Positions 1 through 10,933 are shown, counted from the stretch's first letter. The stretch is 64,000 bases of DNA from Eutypa lata (GCA_022661535.1 JAKULF010000002.1:62001-126000); one strand, 5' to 3'. Numbers and translations are program-made. The notes: generated by a model not told the origin, from the letters alone.

Positions 1-1
1 C

Positions 2-530
2 GAGAAGTACGATACTGAAGTGGGCGAGAGAGGCCTTAAGTTATCTGGAGGTGAACGGCAGCGGGTAAGAAGAGATGCAATCTCGTCGTTACGCAAGGAC
101 GCTAACCTTATGTAATGCAGATCGCCATCGCGCGTGCGATCTTAAAGGATGCTCGAGTCTTATTGCTTGACGAGGCTACGGCGTCTCTAGATTCCCACAC
201 CGAGAGACAGATTCAAGAAGCTCTCGAACGGGTAACTGCTGGCCGAACCACCATCACCATAGCGTATGTTCTCAAGATGCCCCCCTTACCCCCCTTACCC
301 CACAGTGAGGTCTACGTACTGACTTGGGTTGTAGCCACCGTCTCTCTACAATTACCACCTCCGACCAAATTTTGGTACTGCACAAGGGAAAGATTGTTGA
401 GAGGGGGACCCATTCCGAGCTGTTGGCTTCGAAGGGTAGCTATTTCGCCATGTGGGAGAAGCAAACTACGACAGAAAAGAAAGCCGCTGAGGCTGAGGCT
501 GACAAAGAGGGGAAAGAATCAGATGAATAA
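2..530 (+). CDS. ABC half-transporter, HMT1/ATM1-like (3' end only)
   Basis: C-terminal piece of an ATP-binding cassette transporter; the rest lies before the window. Three exons: 2-64, 121-263 and 335-530, with GT-AG introns 65-120 and 264-334. The sequence shows the ABC signature LSGGERQR, Walker B ([12 protein letters not shown]) and the H-loop (AHRLSTI) split by the second intron, followed by the usual [11 protein letters not shown] element and a charged Lys/Glu-rich tail. The family is the ABCB half-transporters of the heavy-metal-tolerance/mitochondrial ATM1 type, which move glutathione- or phytochelatin-conjugated substrates across vacuolar or mitochondrial membranes. The HMT1-versus-ATM1 choice is inference because the transmembrane part is not visible. 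Confidence 0.85.
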
Positions 531-741
531 TAGGTTAGGCGGTCTCTTAATCAAGACGGGGCTATGAGATATTAATAGAGTGTGGTATTGGATACGTTTT
601 GATTTTATTAGGTGACTCTTAAAAAATTGTATTATAGAATAAGGCTCATGATCAATCAAGTCATTCATACAAAGGGAACTGTTAATCGGGAATATTCGAG
701 TATCATGAATTATTGACGGCGGATCTCACTTCAATATATCC

Positions 742-1600
742 TTACGGGCATTTATTTCTAACCTTGGCAACAGCATTAATAGAATTTGTTCCAGATGCAA
801 ACCTACCATCTATGTTGTTTGTCCCGTTCAAGACACCATACTGGTGCCAGGATTCGTTTCTGTTGATCCACAGGGGGCCGCCGGGCTGGCCCAGTACCGC
901 ATACACGTAGGTCTCGAGTGGGCCACCCGGTCCGGAATCCCCACACCTGGCCGCAGATATGTCTTCTTCGTGGTAGGGTCTCGATGCGGCATATTCACTC
1001 CGATATCCTGGATGAAACTTGTCGAATATCATAGTCAGTTAATTAATTACATCTATTATCTACACTGAGTGACTAATAATACACGGACCTAGAGTTACCA
1101 GCCCGGGGTGGTACAATCAAGGCTAGAAGGCAAAAGGGGTAGGTATCACTCACAAACGTATCCCGTTTATTTTGCGCCTCACGATCAACCACCTTCACGC
1201 TCGGTCTCCCTTCTGAAAACAAGCGCCAGCGCAGCCCTGGGGCTACACTGATAACATCTGTCACCAGTGAGCTGCCATCACCGTGCCCATCTATATGATA
1301 ACTCGGCTGGAGGCGCGCCGCAGACCGCAGACGGAGTGCTTCGCTCTGGTGATATGACTAATAACTACCCCACTAAGCTGCAGAGTCTCCCGTCTGTTGA
1401 AGTTATGGGTACGCACTGTTGCGCTGTAGGTAGGTAGGATTGGCCCTAGTTATTCCACAAGCCGCCGTCTGTCTGTCGACACCTCCGATGGTACCGCGCG
1501 AGAGGGGTTTCGAAGAATCTGTCGGCGTTGTTACCGTTGGGACGCTCAGCGCAGTGATTATTTCGAAGAAATACATGGTGGTCGCAATAAGAGACATGGA
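742..1600 (-). pseudogene. Decayed or unrecognised multi-exon gene remnant
   Basis: The minus strand carries coding-like segments that I do not recognise. A piece at about 1353-1155 reads through a Gly/Asp-rich stretch into VAPGLRWRLFSEGRPSVKV and ends at a good donor (GTGAGT, about 1155). A second piece (about 1022-742) starts after a CTGAC branch-like site and an AAG acceptor and reads FHPGYRSEYAASRPYHEED, ending in a stop at 742. A third ORF at 1597-1403 begins MSLIATTMYFFEIITAL. The join between the third and first pieces does not keep frame. Either the model is wrong or the gene is broken. Function unknown. Confidence 0.25.
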
Positions 1601-2002
1601 CGGATCATGTTGAGGATATGCTGTAAACTTTGTAGGTGTGGTCTTGTGGCATACGGGGTAATGATAAAGAGATAATTACTAAATTATGGCAAATACAGAG
1701 ATCGTTATTTTCTGATCTGTGCTATGAAATAGACATGGAGCATCAGCATGCCGCAATCAATGTTATATAAGATTGGTCTTTTATGACAACGTTACACGCA
1801 AGTCAAACTAGATATGATAGATCAGGTAGGATAGATCAGTTTATTAACAGTATTTAATCTATTGTGCTATGGAATACACGGTGATATAGAATTTGAACCA
1901 CCGATTTTGTGGAGTTGTAGTGTAACCATAACCTACCTAGCAATGAAAAATAGGAGAGGGAGGGAGGAGAATGGGTTCTCCACCTCTCCCTGTAAATTAG
2001 TC
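1601..2002. other. AT-rich intergenic stretch
   Basis: No gene-like ORF, tRNA or long repeat seen. Short GATA and TAG-rich words only. Confidence 0.5.
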
Positions 2003-2374
2003 TCACATTTCGCCTTCATAAAGACGAAAGTGTTTAAACCAATGTGTCAGTGAACCCAGAGACTCACCCTCGTAATCTTGCTGGGTTATTTCTTCATCAA
2101 GTTGCTCCTGCATCTCACAACATGCAGTGTTGATGGAGTCATTCTCAGAAGAGGATATCCGCAGGACGAAAGTTCGGAGTTCGTACTTACGGGTTCTTGC
2201 CTTGTCAAGACGAAGCTTCGCAGCTTTTCCGGATCTTCTATCCTCAGGGCGCTGGCTATTTGGACGACCCCGTTGCCAGTCCTGAGTATGGATAGAGTGC
2301 TCCATTGTCATGTTGCTTGAGTGAGATTTAATTGTGTGTGGGCGACTTACTTGGTTGCTAGTAGTTTGAGACAT
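2003..2374 (-). CDS. Small hydrophilic hypothetical protein
   Basis: A 123-aa open frame beginning MSQTTSNQ. Two consensus donors (GTAAGT) lie inside it, at 2350 and 2190. A plausible first intron is 2350-2282, with a CAG acceptor, leaving exon 1 (24 nt) and exon 2 (2281-2191) rich in Arg, Lys and Gln (RPEDRRSGKAAKLRLDKART). I could not find a satisfying acceptor for the second donor, so the 3' structure is open. The basic stretch followed by an acidic, Gln-rich part is only loosely reminiscent of a small nuclear protein. No family recognised; it could also be a chance ORF. Confidence 0.3.
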   Translation of the reverse strand: MSQTTSNQVSRPHTIKSHSSNMTMEHSIHTQDWQRGRPNSQRPEDRRSGKAAKLRLDKARTRKYELRTFVLRISSSENDSINTACCEMQEQLDEEITQQDYEGESLGSLTHWFKHFRLYEGEM

Positions 2375-5300
2375 TGTGAGGGTTAGTGGGAAAAGACGAG
2401 TTTGAAGGGAAGATGATTTGGTAGGGGATTGATAGTGAAATTAATTTTAGAAGTCCTGATGACATGATCCTACCACTTTATACCTTGTAGAGCGACAGTG
2501 CGCTTCTCACAGTGATACTTCATTTCCACACGTTGTGTTGTTCCGCGACGACTCCTTTATGAGGTGGAAGTGTCTCAAGAACAGGATAATAGGGGTATGA
2601 TACCCAAACTAAACCATCGTTCCTGAACAAAAGTCTGTTTTCTTACGGCAGGAGTGGGAGATAGGGTTTGATATTTGTGAAATTCTCAGGCGATAGGTCA
2701 TATTTGCATATTTAATCACCAGTCTTGTATCTAGCTTACGCTGTTAATTATACTATTTTCACTCAGTAAATTGTAGACGTCTTATATATCATTATGACCA
2801 CAGCTAGAATTACTGCTGCTGGTACTGCTATAACTATTAATGATAGCCTTAGTTCAAAGCTGAGGATATGATTATAATGAGAGAAGAAAAGTTAGCAACG
2901 TGTGAGTACAGTATATTCATGCACTTAATACATTAAAATATATGTATTTTATGTTGTGCATAATGTATCGGATTAGCATCTCAATACCCTAGTGGAATAA
3001 CCATCTTTTCATTTGCTTTGTTGATTGTACTGAGATCACATATCACGTTTTAAGTATTATAAGGAAGCCCCTGTATATTATGTCGTTACAGTCTTAGTTT
3101 GCTAGTTAGCACCTAGGGTAACTCGTTGAAACAGGGGCACCATCTCATCATAGCAAATGCAACAAGACCATATTTCCTTTGTAGAACTCCTGAAACAGCA
3201 TTCACAGAATGTATGTAAACTCCCCCTTTAGCTAAGTCTGTTACAATACAGGATAGTAGTCATTTCAGGCTTTCTTCCATATACTTGTTCCTAGGTTTAT
3301 GTGTGGTGAGGTTGTGTATCACTGGATTACGTTTATGAAGATGAAAGCCAGATTGAGCGGGGCTGCACTGATATCCCTCTCAAGACCTAAAATTTTACTG
3401 GTAAAAAGTCTCTGAGGCAGCTTTCCTTGTCGGATTTAGTCACAGGTTTTACATTACCGGAAGATTTATTATTTGGCTTGTGTTGTCCGTCCTGTATTTC
3501 CACTTGGTTTTTGTCAATCCTGGCCACTGTGACGTTAATGTCTTTGCATTGCAAGTATCCGCATAGTTCTGTGACAGAAAATAGGTTGTTAATCCACTGT
3601 GGTGGAAATGAATAGCTATATGCAGTCCAAGATCCCACAGAGTAGCTTGAAGACTTTCTCTACAACACGGAGGACTCTATCATTGAGCAGGGCGAAGGAG
3701 AAGAGGTTGATATTAACTAGCTACGTCAATTAGGTGGGGCAGTCTCGTGCGGCAGTGCCGCATCAAATAAGATGCCCAGTCCTATCAACCGGCTAGAGTG
3801 AGAGGGTGTATTCTTACATCATAAAGCCAAAGATTACCACCAAGATATCGTAGATCACGTTATATTAGCCATTAGATCCGTAAACACCCAAGCTGTGCCT
3901 GTTGCCATATCTGCTACTGAAGGTTGGGTTTGTCGGCCAAAACTACTGATCATGAGATCTCTAAAGGTCTTCTGCATATGTGCTGCATAATCTCAGTACT
4001 ATCATAATTCCTAAGCCTCATCAACCTCAACGAAACCAACCATGACTAGAAACTAATTGAGATACTGTATATGAAATGCTTGATTATTATTATAAAGGTG
4101 CCTCCAGTGAACCATATCCCAATTTATAAGGGATCTCGGTTACTTTTTCTTAGGCATTGCACGTACGTGAATATACAGGGAGACAATATATTTACATAAG
4201 AAGGCTTAGAATTGGATAAAGTGATGCACGTGGCATAATGTCAGGTTTGAGCATCTACTCCATGCTATAGGAATCCCGGCCATTCACTGCAACTACACCA
4301 CTATTGTACCTAGTTAGAATAAAATGTAGAGCATACCTAATACGTTTACCTGGTTACTCTGTTAGCAACTTAGAAATTCGTCTTCTGGAATCATGTATAG
4401 TCCTTGTTGTATCCTAATAGACGTAGGCGTTATTAAAGTCTGAACCTCGTTGGATATCTAAATGGTGTCGTCGTTGAACACCCTGCAACCACTAACTACC
4501 ACAGACTACCACGTAAAAGATGGTATTTAAAATCTGCATATGTTACGGGAAAGAACTGATTAATAGCTCTTAGCTCCCATTTGTCTAAATAATGTTGACC
4601 AGGACCAAATATAAAGGCAATATTGCAGCATGATGTTCATAAATGGTTAATTATTATTTCATAGGCCTAATAAGCCGGTAAAAATTAACATATTGTCTCG
4701 ATTTTTACACCATCAAACCACTTCATTATGTTCGATTATTAATAGAGCGGATTCCCAAAGGGAACACACAAAGTCAGACGATGTCATTGGGCGAACAAAA
4801 CTTTGAGCAACTACAGGGGACGTGTACGTTGAAAATGATTCTAGCCAAACTACACTGGACTATCCTAACTGAAACAGCCCGGTATCGATCCTATTACTTT
4901 TTCAATGTACCTAGGTAGCAAAAAGATGCCATCACATCTCGTACCTACCTGCAAAACACTCACACAATGAGTGCCAAGGAAAGTCTCAGGGCAATCAGAG
5001 TGATACATGAGAAAATACCAATGTGTAGAAATGGAAATAGCAGTCTAAAAGATACTAGCTAGAGGTGTAGCTTCCTGATTATTTTACAATTACATCCTCT
5101 CCCTGGGGTCTACGTGCTGAACGCAGCCTAGTGCGGCCTCGAGCAAGTTTACTGTTTTTTTTCTTCTTCTTACACTGTCTACATGTACGATTCTGTCATA
5201 TGTACCTTGTTGCAATGCAAGGAATGGTATATATCAAGTAGCTACATGTAGGTAGGTAGTGAAGCAGTTGCCAAACGTAATTTTATCCTGCCCATCAGCT

Positions 5301-6180
5301 ACCTAGAGTCAATAATGGGACTTTTGCGTGGCACTTGCCAACAAAGTGGGTGGTTACTGTCTGTTATGAATGACCACCACATCGATCCAAGTCCCTTTGT
5401 CCTCTTGGTAGTTTTGTGAGTGCCGGAGCTATCCAAGCACTGTTAAGTTCCAGTGTCTACATTTACCTACCCTATGTGTTTCTTGGAGGAAAGAGGACGA
5501 ACGGAAAAATGACCAGCATGGGCTCTCGCATATTGGGCTTTCCGTTGCCAGATTAGGTACCGTTGAGCTATTTCACAGTGATGTGCGTACGACTTCTGCT
5601 GTGTTGAGTGCGTTCCTTCCCATCCAGATATCAGGAAGGAATGGACGTATGGAACTAGTTGAACATGTAGGTACCTAGTAGACCTTATGACACACTTGTA
5701 TCCTCTAGGTCTCAACAGATTTTAATATTTTATGCGGGCTTCCTAGCCGGGGGTGGGCGCCTTCCTCTTGATCTCACTTATGAGCGCATATTCTGACACA
5801 CGAATGAGTTTGTTGAGTCAACCCAGTCTCCGCCTCTAGTCATCTGCTGCAAAAGTATGATGCTAGTACTACCAAAATGATGAAGCTGCGTAGTTTCTTA
5901 CAGGCAACGGCAACAGAAATCTTCCATTGGGAAGGTAGATATGGTGTTCCTGCCGAGACTTAGTCTGCTCAACCCGATAGGGGTAGGCCAACTGTGTCAA
6001 CTTCGGGGGAGTGAGTGGGCCGGACCTGCCCCGGGGGCTTCTGGAACAGGGGATAATAAAATCTGCAAGGCAACGACAAAGACGCCCGTGTCACACGGCT
6101 ACAAAGCAGCAAGAACAGATGACCTTATGCGCGTCAGAAGCCTAACATGTCATCTGCTCCGCTATCAGGTCGCCCAGAGT
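2375..6180. other. 3.8-kb AT-rich region without a convincing gene
   Basis: Stop-dense in all frames. The only ORF that looks faintly protein-like is on the minus strand at 3638-3387 (83 aa, begins MGSWTAYSYS), without recognisable motifs or neighbouring exons. Composition suggests mutated repeat or relic DNA, but I see no terminal repeats or transposase motif. Confidence 0.45.
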
Positions 6181-6200
6181 TTTTGAGTGGAAATCAAAGC

Positions 6201-6340
6201 TATATATACCTGGCCTCCCCTCCTCTCCCTCAAACTAACCTACCATCTTTCCACACCATCTATTCCCGGATCATCCAGAATTTCAGACTTCCCACACAAA
6301 TATCTCTATTCCAACACACACATACACACACACCTGTTTA
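6201..6340 (+). promoter_or_regulatory. TATA box and pyrimidine-rich leader of the downstream gene
   Basis: TATATATA at 6201-6208 is followed by a long CT-rich stretch (6211-6240) and a CA-repeat (about 6314-6332) ahead of the ATG at 6397. TATA plus CT-rich tract is a common fungal core-promoter arrangement. Assignment is by position only. Confidence 0.4.
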
Positions 6341-6396
6341 TCAACAATTGTATCCCAGTACCCCTACACAGACCTCTCAGAACCACCAAAGGCACG

Positions 6397-7011
6397 ATGA
6401 CTCTTCTCAATGACCGCCGCAGACTTGTCCGAGCATTCAGGCAGTGGCAACAGGAAGGAGTTGAACAGAGCGCCATCCCGGGTTGTGCCACGTAAGTAAT
6501 AGGATCAAGTTATGCCCTACAGTTCCCATTCTGTGATATAACATTCTATATGATGGGAAATTGGACACTGACTTGTTTCTATTAAATAGGTTCGTCCAAG
6601 GCGATACTAATGAGGACAACAAGGTCATCCTCATCGTACAGTCGACGACGGGTCAGAGAATCACGATGGATTCTGTCGACACTGAACTCATCCAAGGCCT
6701 GATGCAACTTGCAGATCAGGACAATAACCAAGGTCTGGTTCGACAGATTGGCGCCTGCAAATGGGCGTTTTACAACAGTAAGTTTCCTCTCCCCTCCTGA
6801 GTTTCTTCGTAGATAGGTAGTACTCTTCTGTTCATCATTACTAACTACCTGCCTAACTATAGCCGAGGCCGTGCCCCAAACCATTGTGTCATACGACCCT
6901 ACCCATGACTGCCCGGCTGAGTTCTGGAATCGCCAGATGCTGAGCCAGATCGACCTGGACCAGTACCAGTCCATCAACCACCTGTTCTTCGCAGCCCAAC
7001 TTCGAGGATGA
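6397..7011 (+). CDS. Hypothetical protein, 143 aa, three exons
   Basis: Exons 6397-6491, 6590-6777 and 6863-7011 join in phase (432 nt, 143 aa plus stop). Both introns have GTAAGT donors and TAG acceptors, and the second has CTAAC upstream of its acceptor. The protein starts MTLLNDRRRLVRAFRQWQQE, an amphipathic basic helix, continues with a central soluble part (VILIVQSTTGQRITMDSV) and ends near HLFFAAQLRG. No signal peptide or transmembrane segment. I do not recognise the family. Splice structure and even codon use argue for a real expressed gene. An upstream in-frame ATG at 6187 is possible but would put the TATA box inside the ORF. Confidence 0.65.
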
Positions 7012-7440
7012 AGATCTAACATTGCTGGATTATGTTGTCATGCTCTTCTATGTTGGCTTTCATTTATGAGTTCGAACTGGTGTTGTTAGCACCTATGGGG
7101 GTCGGGAACCTTATGAGTAAACTGCAAGGTGGATGGCGTAGCTAGATACTATTATTTGAAGAGCTATAGTAATGAGCGCAATATGATTAGATGCTTCTAA
7201 GCTGAATTCGGTTATTGATGATGCCTTGACAATAGTACACGACTGTATAATCACTTCAAGTTTGCTGGAATACATTATGTTCACGACGGCTCATTTCACG
7301 AAAGGCTGGTTCAGCAAAAGGCACGAAAGTAAATGAAACTCAGCGTAATAAAAGAAAAGAGCAAACCCCCAGGTGACCCGCTCACGTAAGTGAGACTCCC
7401 ACCACCCACCCGAGAGCAACAGTACCAAAAACAATAGAAA

Positions 7441-7800
7441 ACAGAAAAAACAATAACAAGACCAGACCTGAAAAACCAACCACAACCACAACCACAACCA
7501 CACAGTGTGACATAAACAGATGGCCAAAAGCAACAAAAACGAGAAAGCAAAACGGGACAACCAAGCAAGACAAGTCAAAAAAGAAGAAATCCAACACAGA
7601 ACAGAAACCATAAACCATGCTCCCGACCCTCCGAGCACAAAACACAACAATAAAAACACGAAAACAAGCACAGGACCCGAGGGCCCAGAAAACGATGAAC
7701 CATTAACCAGAGAGCCGAACCAGAGAGAGACAAAACCTGAGGACCAACTAATACCACCACCACTACCACCGAGGGAACCAGAGACCAGAGACCAGAGAGC
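7441..7800 (+). other. T-depleted low-complexity tract
   Basis: By hand count the plus strand has 20 T in 360 bases (about 6 percent), mostly A and C with G later. It contains a short CAACCA-type repeat at about 7479-7502. Lack of T removes stop codons, so the 100-aa ORF 7520-7822 here is not taken as a gene. Confidence 0.7.
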
Positions 7801-8270
7801 GGACCAGACCAGACCAGACTAGGGCGAGAGATGCGTTTACCGGAGCAGCTGCGGTGTTCTTGGACGATAGTAGATGAAGAGAGAGGGTTCTCCTGAACTG
7901 AATTTGCATGGGAGGCTAGGCAAGCCAGTGGTGAAAGTGCGTTGGCCGGGGCAGCTGCGGTGTTCTTATCGAAACACTCCTGCTTGCGAGGTGGGCTGGA
8001 CAAGCAGGGAGGCAAGGAATAGTTAGCTATCATATCCACAATTAGAGGTGATTCAGGGGAATAAAAAAGGTAGAACTTAGCTCTGGTAGCTTTGATTAAT
8101 CAGTTGGAGGTATCCTAGAAAGGGGTTCGTCAGCGATGGTGTATCAATCAGTAAGAAAATAGGGGGGAGGGGGGAAGGCGGGAGGGGGGACTTAGCTTTG
8201 TTCTAGTTTCCATGTGTATTAAGGGAGCAAGGGGGTAAGGAGGTGGTAGTCTGGTCTGGTCCGCTCTGGT
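7791..8270. repeat. Inverted repeat flanking about 430 bp
   Basis: The AGCGGACCAGACCAGACT-type end at about 7791-7820 is matched in reverse complement at 8248-8270, with a few bases of extra repeat unit on the left arm. This may be a fold-back or MITE-like structure, or two copies of a CCAGA-type microsatellite. No target-site duplication identified. Confidence 0.45.
8162..8189 (+). other. Potential G-quadruplex
   Basis: Four G-runs (6, 6, 3 and 6 G) are separated by 1-5 bases on the plus strand, fitting the simple G3+N1-7 rule. It lies 3' of the palmitoyltransferase-like gene, which is on the minus strand. Confidence 0.5.
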
Positions 8271-8334
8271 TGGGTCCGGTCTGGCCTATCGAGAAATTCC
8301 TTCATAACAGGGGATGGGGTTACGCTGATCGAGA

Positions 8335-9675
8335 TCACTGACTGCTGTGTTGTTGACTGCGGCGAGAGCTGGCACTCGAACGTTGCTGACGACGTCTTGG
8401 CTCCTGCTCGTGGCGTGAGGAGGCTCCAGACTCGTCAATGGTGACGTGAGTTAGGGGCGGCATTAGGAAGTCAGTTCGATATCTGGTAACCCAATCGGCG
8501 TAGGGGAGATCTCGATCAGCGTAACGACCATATCGGGAAACACGCTCGGGTTGCCACCAGAAGAAGGGCCACTGCCACCAGTGCCCGAAGACTTGGCGCA
8601 GGTTCTCCGCGGTTCCGAGGTCCCATGGGTGTTTCCCGTCAAACTGGTTGATATGAAGTCGTGTCTCGCCGTTAAGTTCGTACTTGAACACAAGATACCA
8701 TTCTTTAGCGATTCGATTCTAGTAGTTCTCAGTTAGAAATTTGAATAATAGGAATCGGTGGTGACTATTCATTGGACCATCACATGAATAATCTTAGGAC
8801 CATTGATTATTCAAATCATTGAAGTGAGAGTTAGTTAGCACATACCTCGGCAGATACGATGTTCTTGCAAGCCAGAAGCCAAAGCTTGTCGTAGGTGAAT
8901 CTCACCGTAGTGAAGATCACCAAGCAGGCTGCCAATATCGCGGTAATAGCGATATCGACACGGTGGTTTCTGGTGAGGGCGTATATCGAGATGGCAATCG
9001 AAAAGGAGGCATCGAGTGGTAGGAAGACGAGTACGAATAGGTAGGCCTTCATTGTCCGGAGGTAGACAGCTACTTGGATGAAGTCGCAAAAGTGATCATA
9101 CACTGGGAGACAACGATCCAGTCTCGTGCAATGATACACTCTATCCGACATCCTTAGTCTACAGCCGCCGACGAGGTTGCAAACCCGAGGGCGTCGATCT
9201 ATGCACACTGTTAGTAATAGGACAAGTATATGAAGGGTTGGAGGCAAGACTCGCCTGCGTCGTAAGGGATCCAGTAGCCTCTGTCTGAGGGGTTTCTTCT
9301 ATCCCAGATGCTGGGGTCCACTTGCATGATGTTCTTGGAAGACGTTGGTGATCGCCACTTGCGGTCACAGAACCAGGTAATAACCAGGGCCTGGACCCAA
9401 GCGCCCAACCAAACAGCCTTGAGGAATGCAGAAATGACCAAGATGGAGAGACCGAGCGGAAGGTTGACAGAGGATTGAAGACCAAAACCGAAGTCCTGGC
9501 TTAAATCAGACTCTTCAGGGGGATGGATGAGTCCACACCAACAGAAATGGTACAGATTGGCCCAGGTAGTGCCGAGGAGGTAGAGGGAGATCCAGAGAGG
9601 GCAAAGGTTCACCCAGAGCTTGTAAAGTCGCCAGACGAACTGGCGACAGAGGTCGCTGAACTCGTAGAAGTTCAT
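8335..9675 (-). CDS. DHHC-type palmitoyltransferase-like protein with DHFC core
   Basis: Exons 9675-9255, 9198-8846 and 8718-8335 join in phase (385 aa). The first intron (9254-9199) appears to be GC-AG (GCGAGT donor, ACTAAC branch site, TAG acceptor); the second (8845-8719) is GTATGT...TAG. Exon 2 holds the Cys-rich domain: two Cys, then YHCTRLDRCLPVYDHFC. Canonical enzymes have DHHC here; Pfa5-type fungal members have DHYC. One of the usual zinc Cys is Leu. Hydrophobic segments follow on both sides, and the tail ends in a Ser/Arg/Gln-rich cytosolic stretch after WYLVFKYELNGE. The family S-acylates proteins at Golgi, vacuole or plasma membrane. Start uncertain: the frame stays open upstream through a strongly hydrophobic Leu/Val/Ile segment (about 9675-9765) that resembles TM1 but has no ATG, so an upstream exon may be missing. 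Pfa5 affinity is inference. Confidence 0.7.
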
Positions 9676-10191
9676 GATGGGGAAGGTGAGGAGGAGGAGG
9701 AGGAGGAGGAGGGTGGCAAGGATAACAAGGAGGAGGATGACGAGGATGACGAGGAGGGTGATGAGGAGAAAACGCGGAGTTGGAACTGTATCGTGAAGTT
9801 TAAATCACGAAATTGTCAAAAGAAATCGGCAAGCATTCAAACACAGTAAACTTCGCGATGTAGAAAGAAAGTAAACAATCGAGCAGAGACCTAAGGATTG
9901 ATGTAAACAGAACTAACATAAACCTGGGGTCCCGGTGGTAGTTGCCTGGGAACCAAGTTATGGTCCCCCCTATTCCTTCCCTACCATACTAATGACGAAG
10001 ATATACACGTATCAGACTCTGCCCAGCAACCACACGGAAATGACCAAATCAGAAAAATGCAAACCTGGTTACTGCCAACGAGCCATTACTCCAGCTTGAA
10101 CTAAGCTCATTTCAAGTTATCCAAATTATTCAAACTTCCTAAATGTAGATATACATATATCCGCTGTATGTAGCACAAAGTACGGTATTAG
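9676..10191. other. Upstream region of the palmitoyltransferase-like gene
   Basis: The first about 110 bases are probably coding on the minus strand (in-frame hydrophobic leader encoded by a GAG/GGA microsatellite seen on the plus strand at 9690-9765). A minus-strand ATG at about 9920 opens a short frame that ends before joining the leader. Nothing else recognised. Confidence 0.4.
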
Positions 10192-10536
10192 GTAGCCGGG
10201 CGCCCTGTCGAAACCCCGACAGTAGATGCACCATACATTGTGCCAGAAGCCGCGGGGGAGACCAAGAGCCAGCTAGAGGATATTCTTGATGACTTGGGTA
10301 TGTGATCGACGATTCTTTCCATTACTTCCCAAGCGATTCTGGTCGCAAGGACTATAGATATACGGCAAGTCAGTTGCGGTTCAGTTCTTACCATTGAAGG
10401 TTGCCTCAATATGCGACGAATATTTATGCACACTATTTTACTACGGGTATGTCTACTCCATCAACTGGAAAGTAGTATGGGTAGAGGAGATTTGCCAGGT
10501 ATTGGCTTAGGTACTACTGCCTGCATGCTTTATTAG
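10192..10536 (+). pseudogene. Orphan two-exon fragment
   Basis: An open segment 10192-10297 reads VAGRPVETPTVDAPYIVPEA and on to QLEDILDDL, ends at a GTATGT donor, and can join in phase to 10358-10536 after a TATAG acceptor (60-bp intron), closing at TAG. There is a TTAG acceptor just before 10192 but no start codon or upstream exon. The first segment looks like genuine protein; the second is less convincing. Probably the 3' remnant of a gene; family unknown. Confidence 0.22.
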
Positions 10537-10933
10537 TGACGTGACAATTCCCATCTCATCATAGCCATCGCAACTATTTTAAATACAGTTTAGCTAAAGA
10601 TCCAAGTAAGCGCATTATAGTGATCGATCCAAATAAGTAAAACAACCAAGAAACTCACAATAATAGACCCAGCGTTATACAAGCCGCCATGTCAAAACTT
10701 AAACTCTCACACAGATCCTCACTAAGTCCTATACGTTATCTCCGAGCTACTGATTACTTACTTTTCCTTATTTAAGGAGACTATTACTCCCTTTGGTCAA
10801 TTCAATTGAGAACTTCCAATTCCACTTCTCTCATCCCCATCTTGGTAACTAATCAGTTACTGCCCACCGAGGAGTACACCCCCACGTACGCAAATTTCTT
10901 CCCATCTATATCCCACCTCCTTATATACGATTA
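10537..10933. other. Promoter region of the secreted protein gene
   Basis: AT-rich at first, then pyrimidine-rich near 10800-10920, with TATATA at about 10921-10926 just before the ATG. No gene seen. Confidence 0.4.

Larger units (their letters stand above)
7012..8334. other. Intergenic region with T-depleted tract, direct repeat, inverted repeat and G-run
   Basis: No convincing gene. From about 7340 to 7830 the plus strand is almost free of T, which opens long but low-complexity frames on both strands. A 30-bp direct repeat (27/30 identical) sits at 7832-7861 and 7938-7967. An inverted repeat links 7791-7820 with 8248-8270. A G-run cluster is at 8162-8189. Confidence 0.6.

Noticed and set aside
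7291..7822. Long ORFs on both strands (including a 100-aa plus-strand ORF 7520-7822)
   Set aside because: They exist because the plus strand lacks T, so stop codons are rare; translations are low-complexity without motifs.
9523..9849. 108-aa plus-strand ORF rich in Glu
   Set aside because: It is antisense to the DHHC-like gene, whose minus-strand frame has splice sites and domain motifs; the Glu run is the GAG microsatellite.
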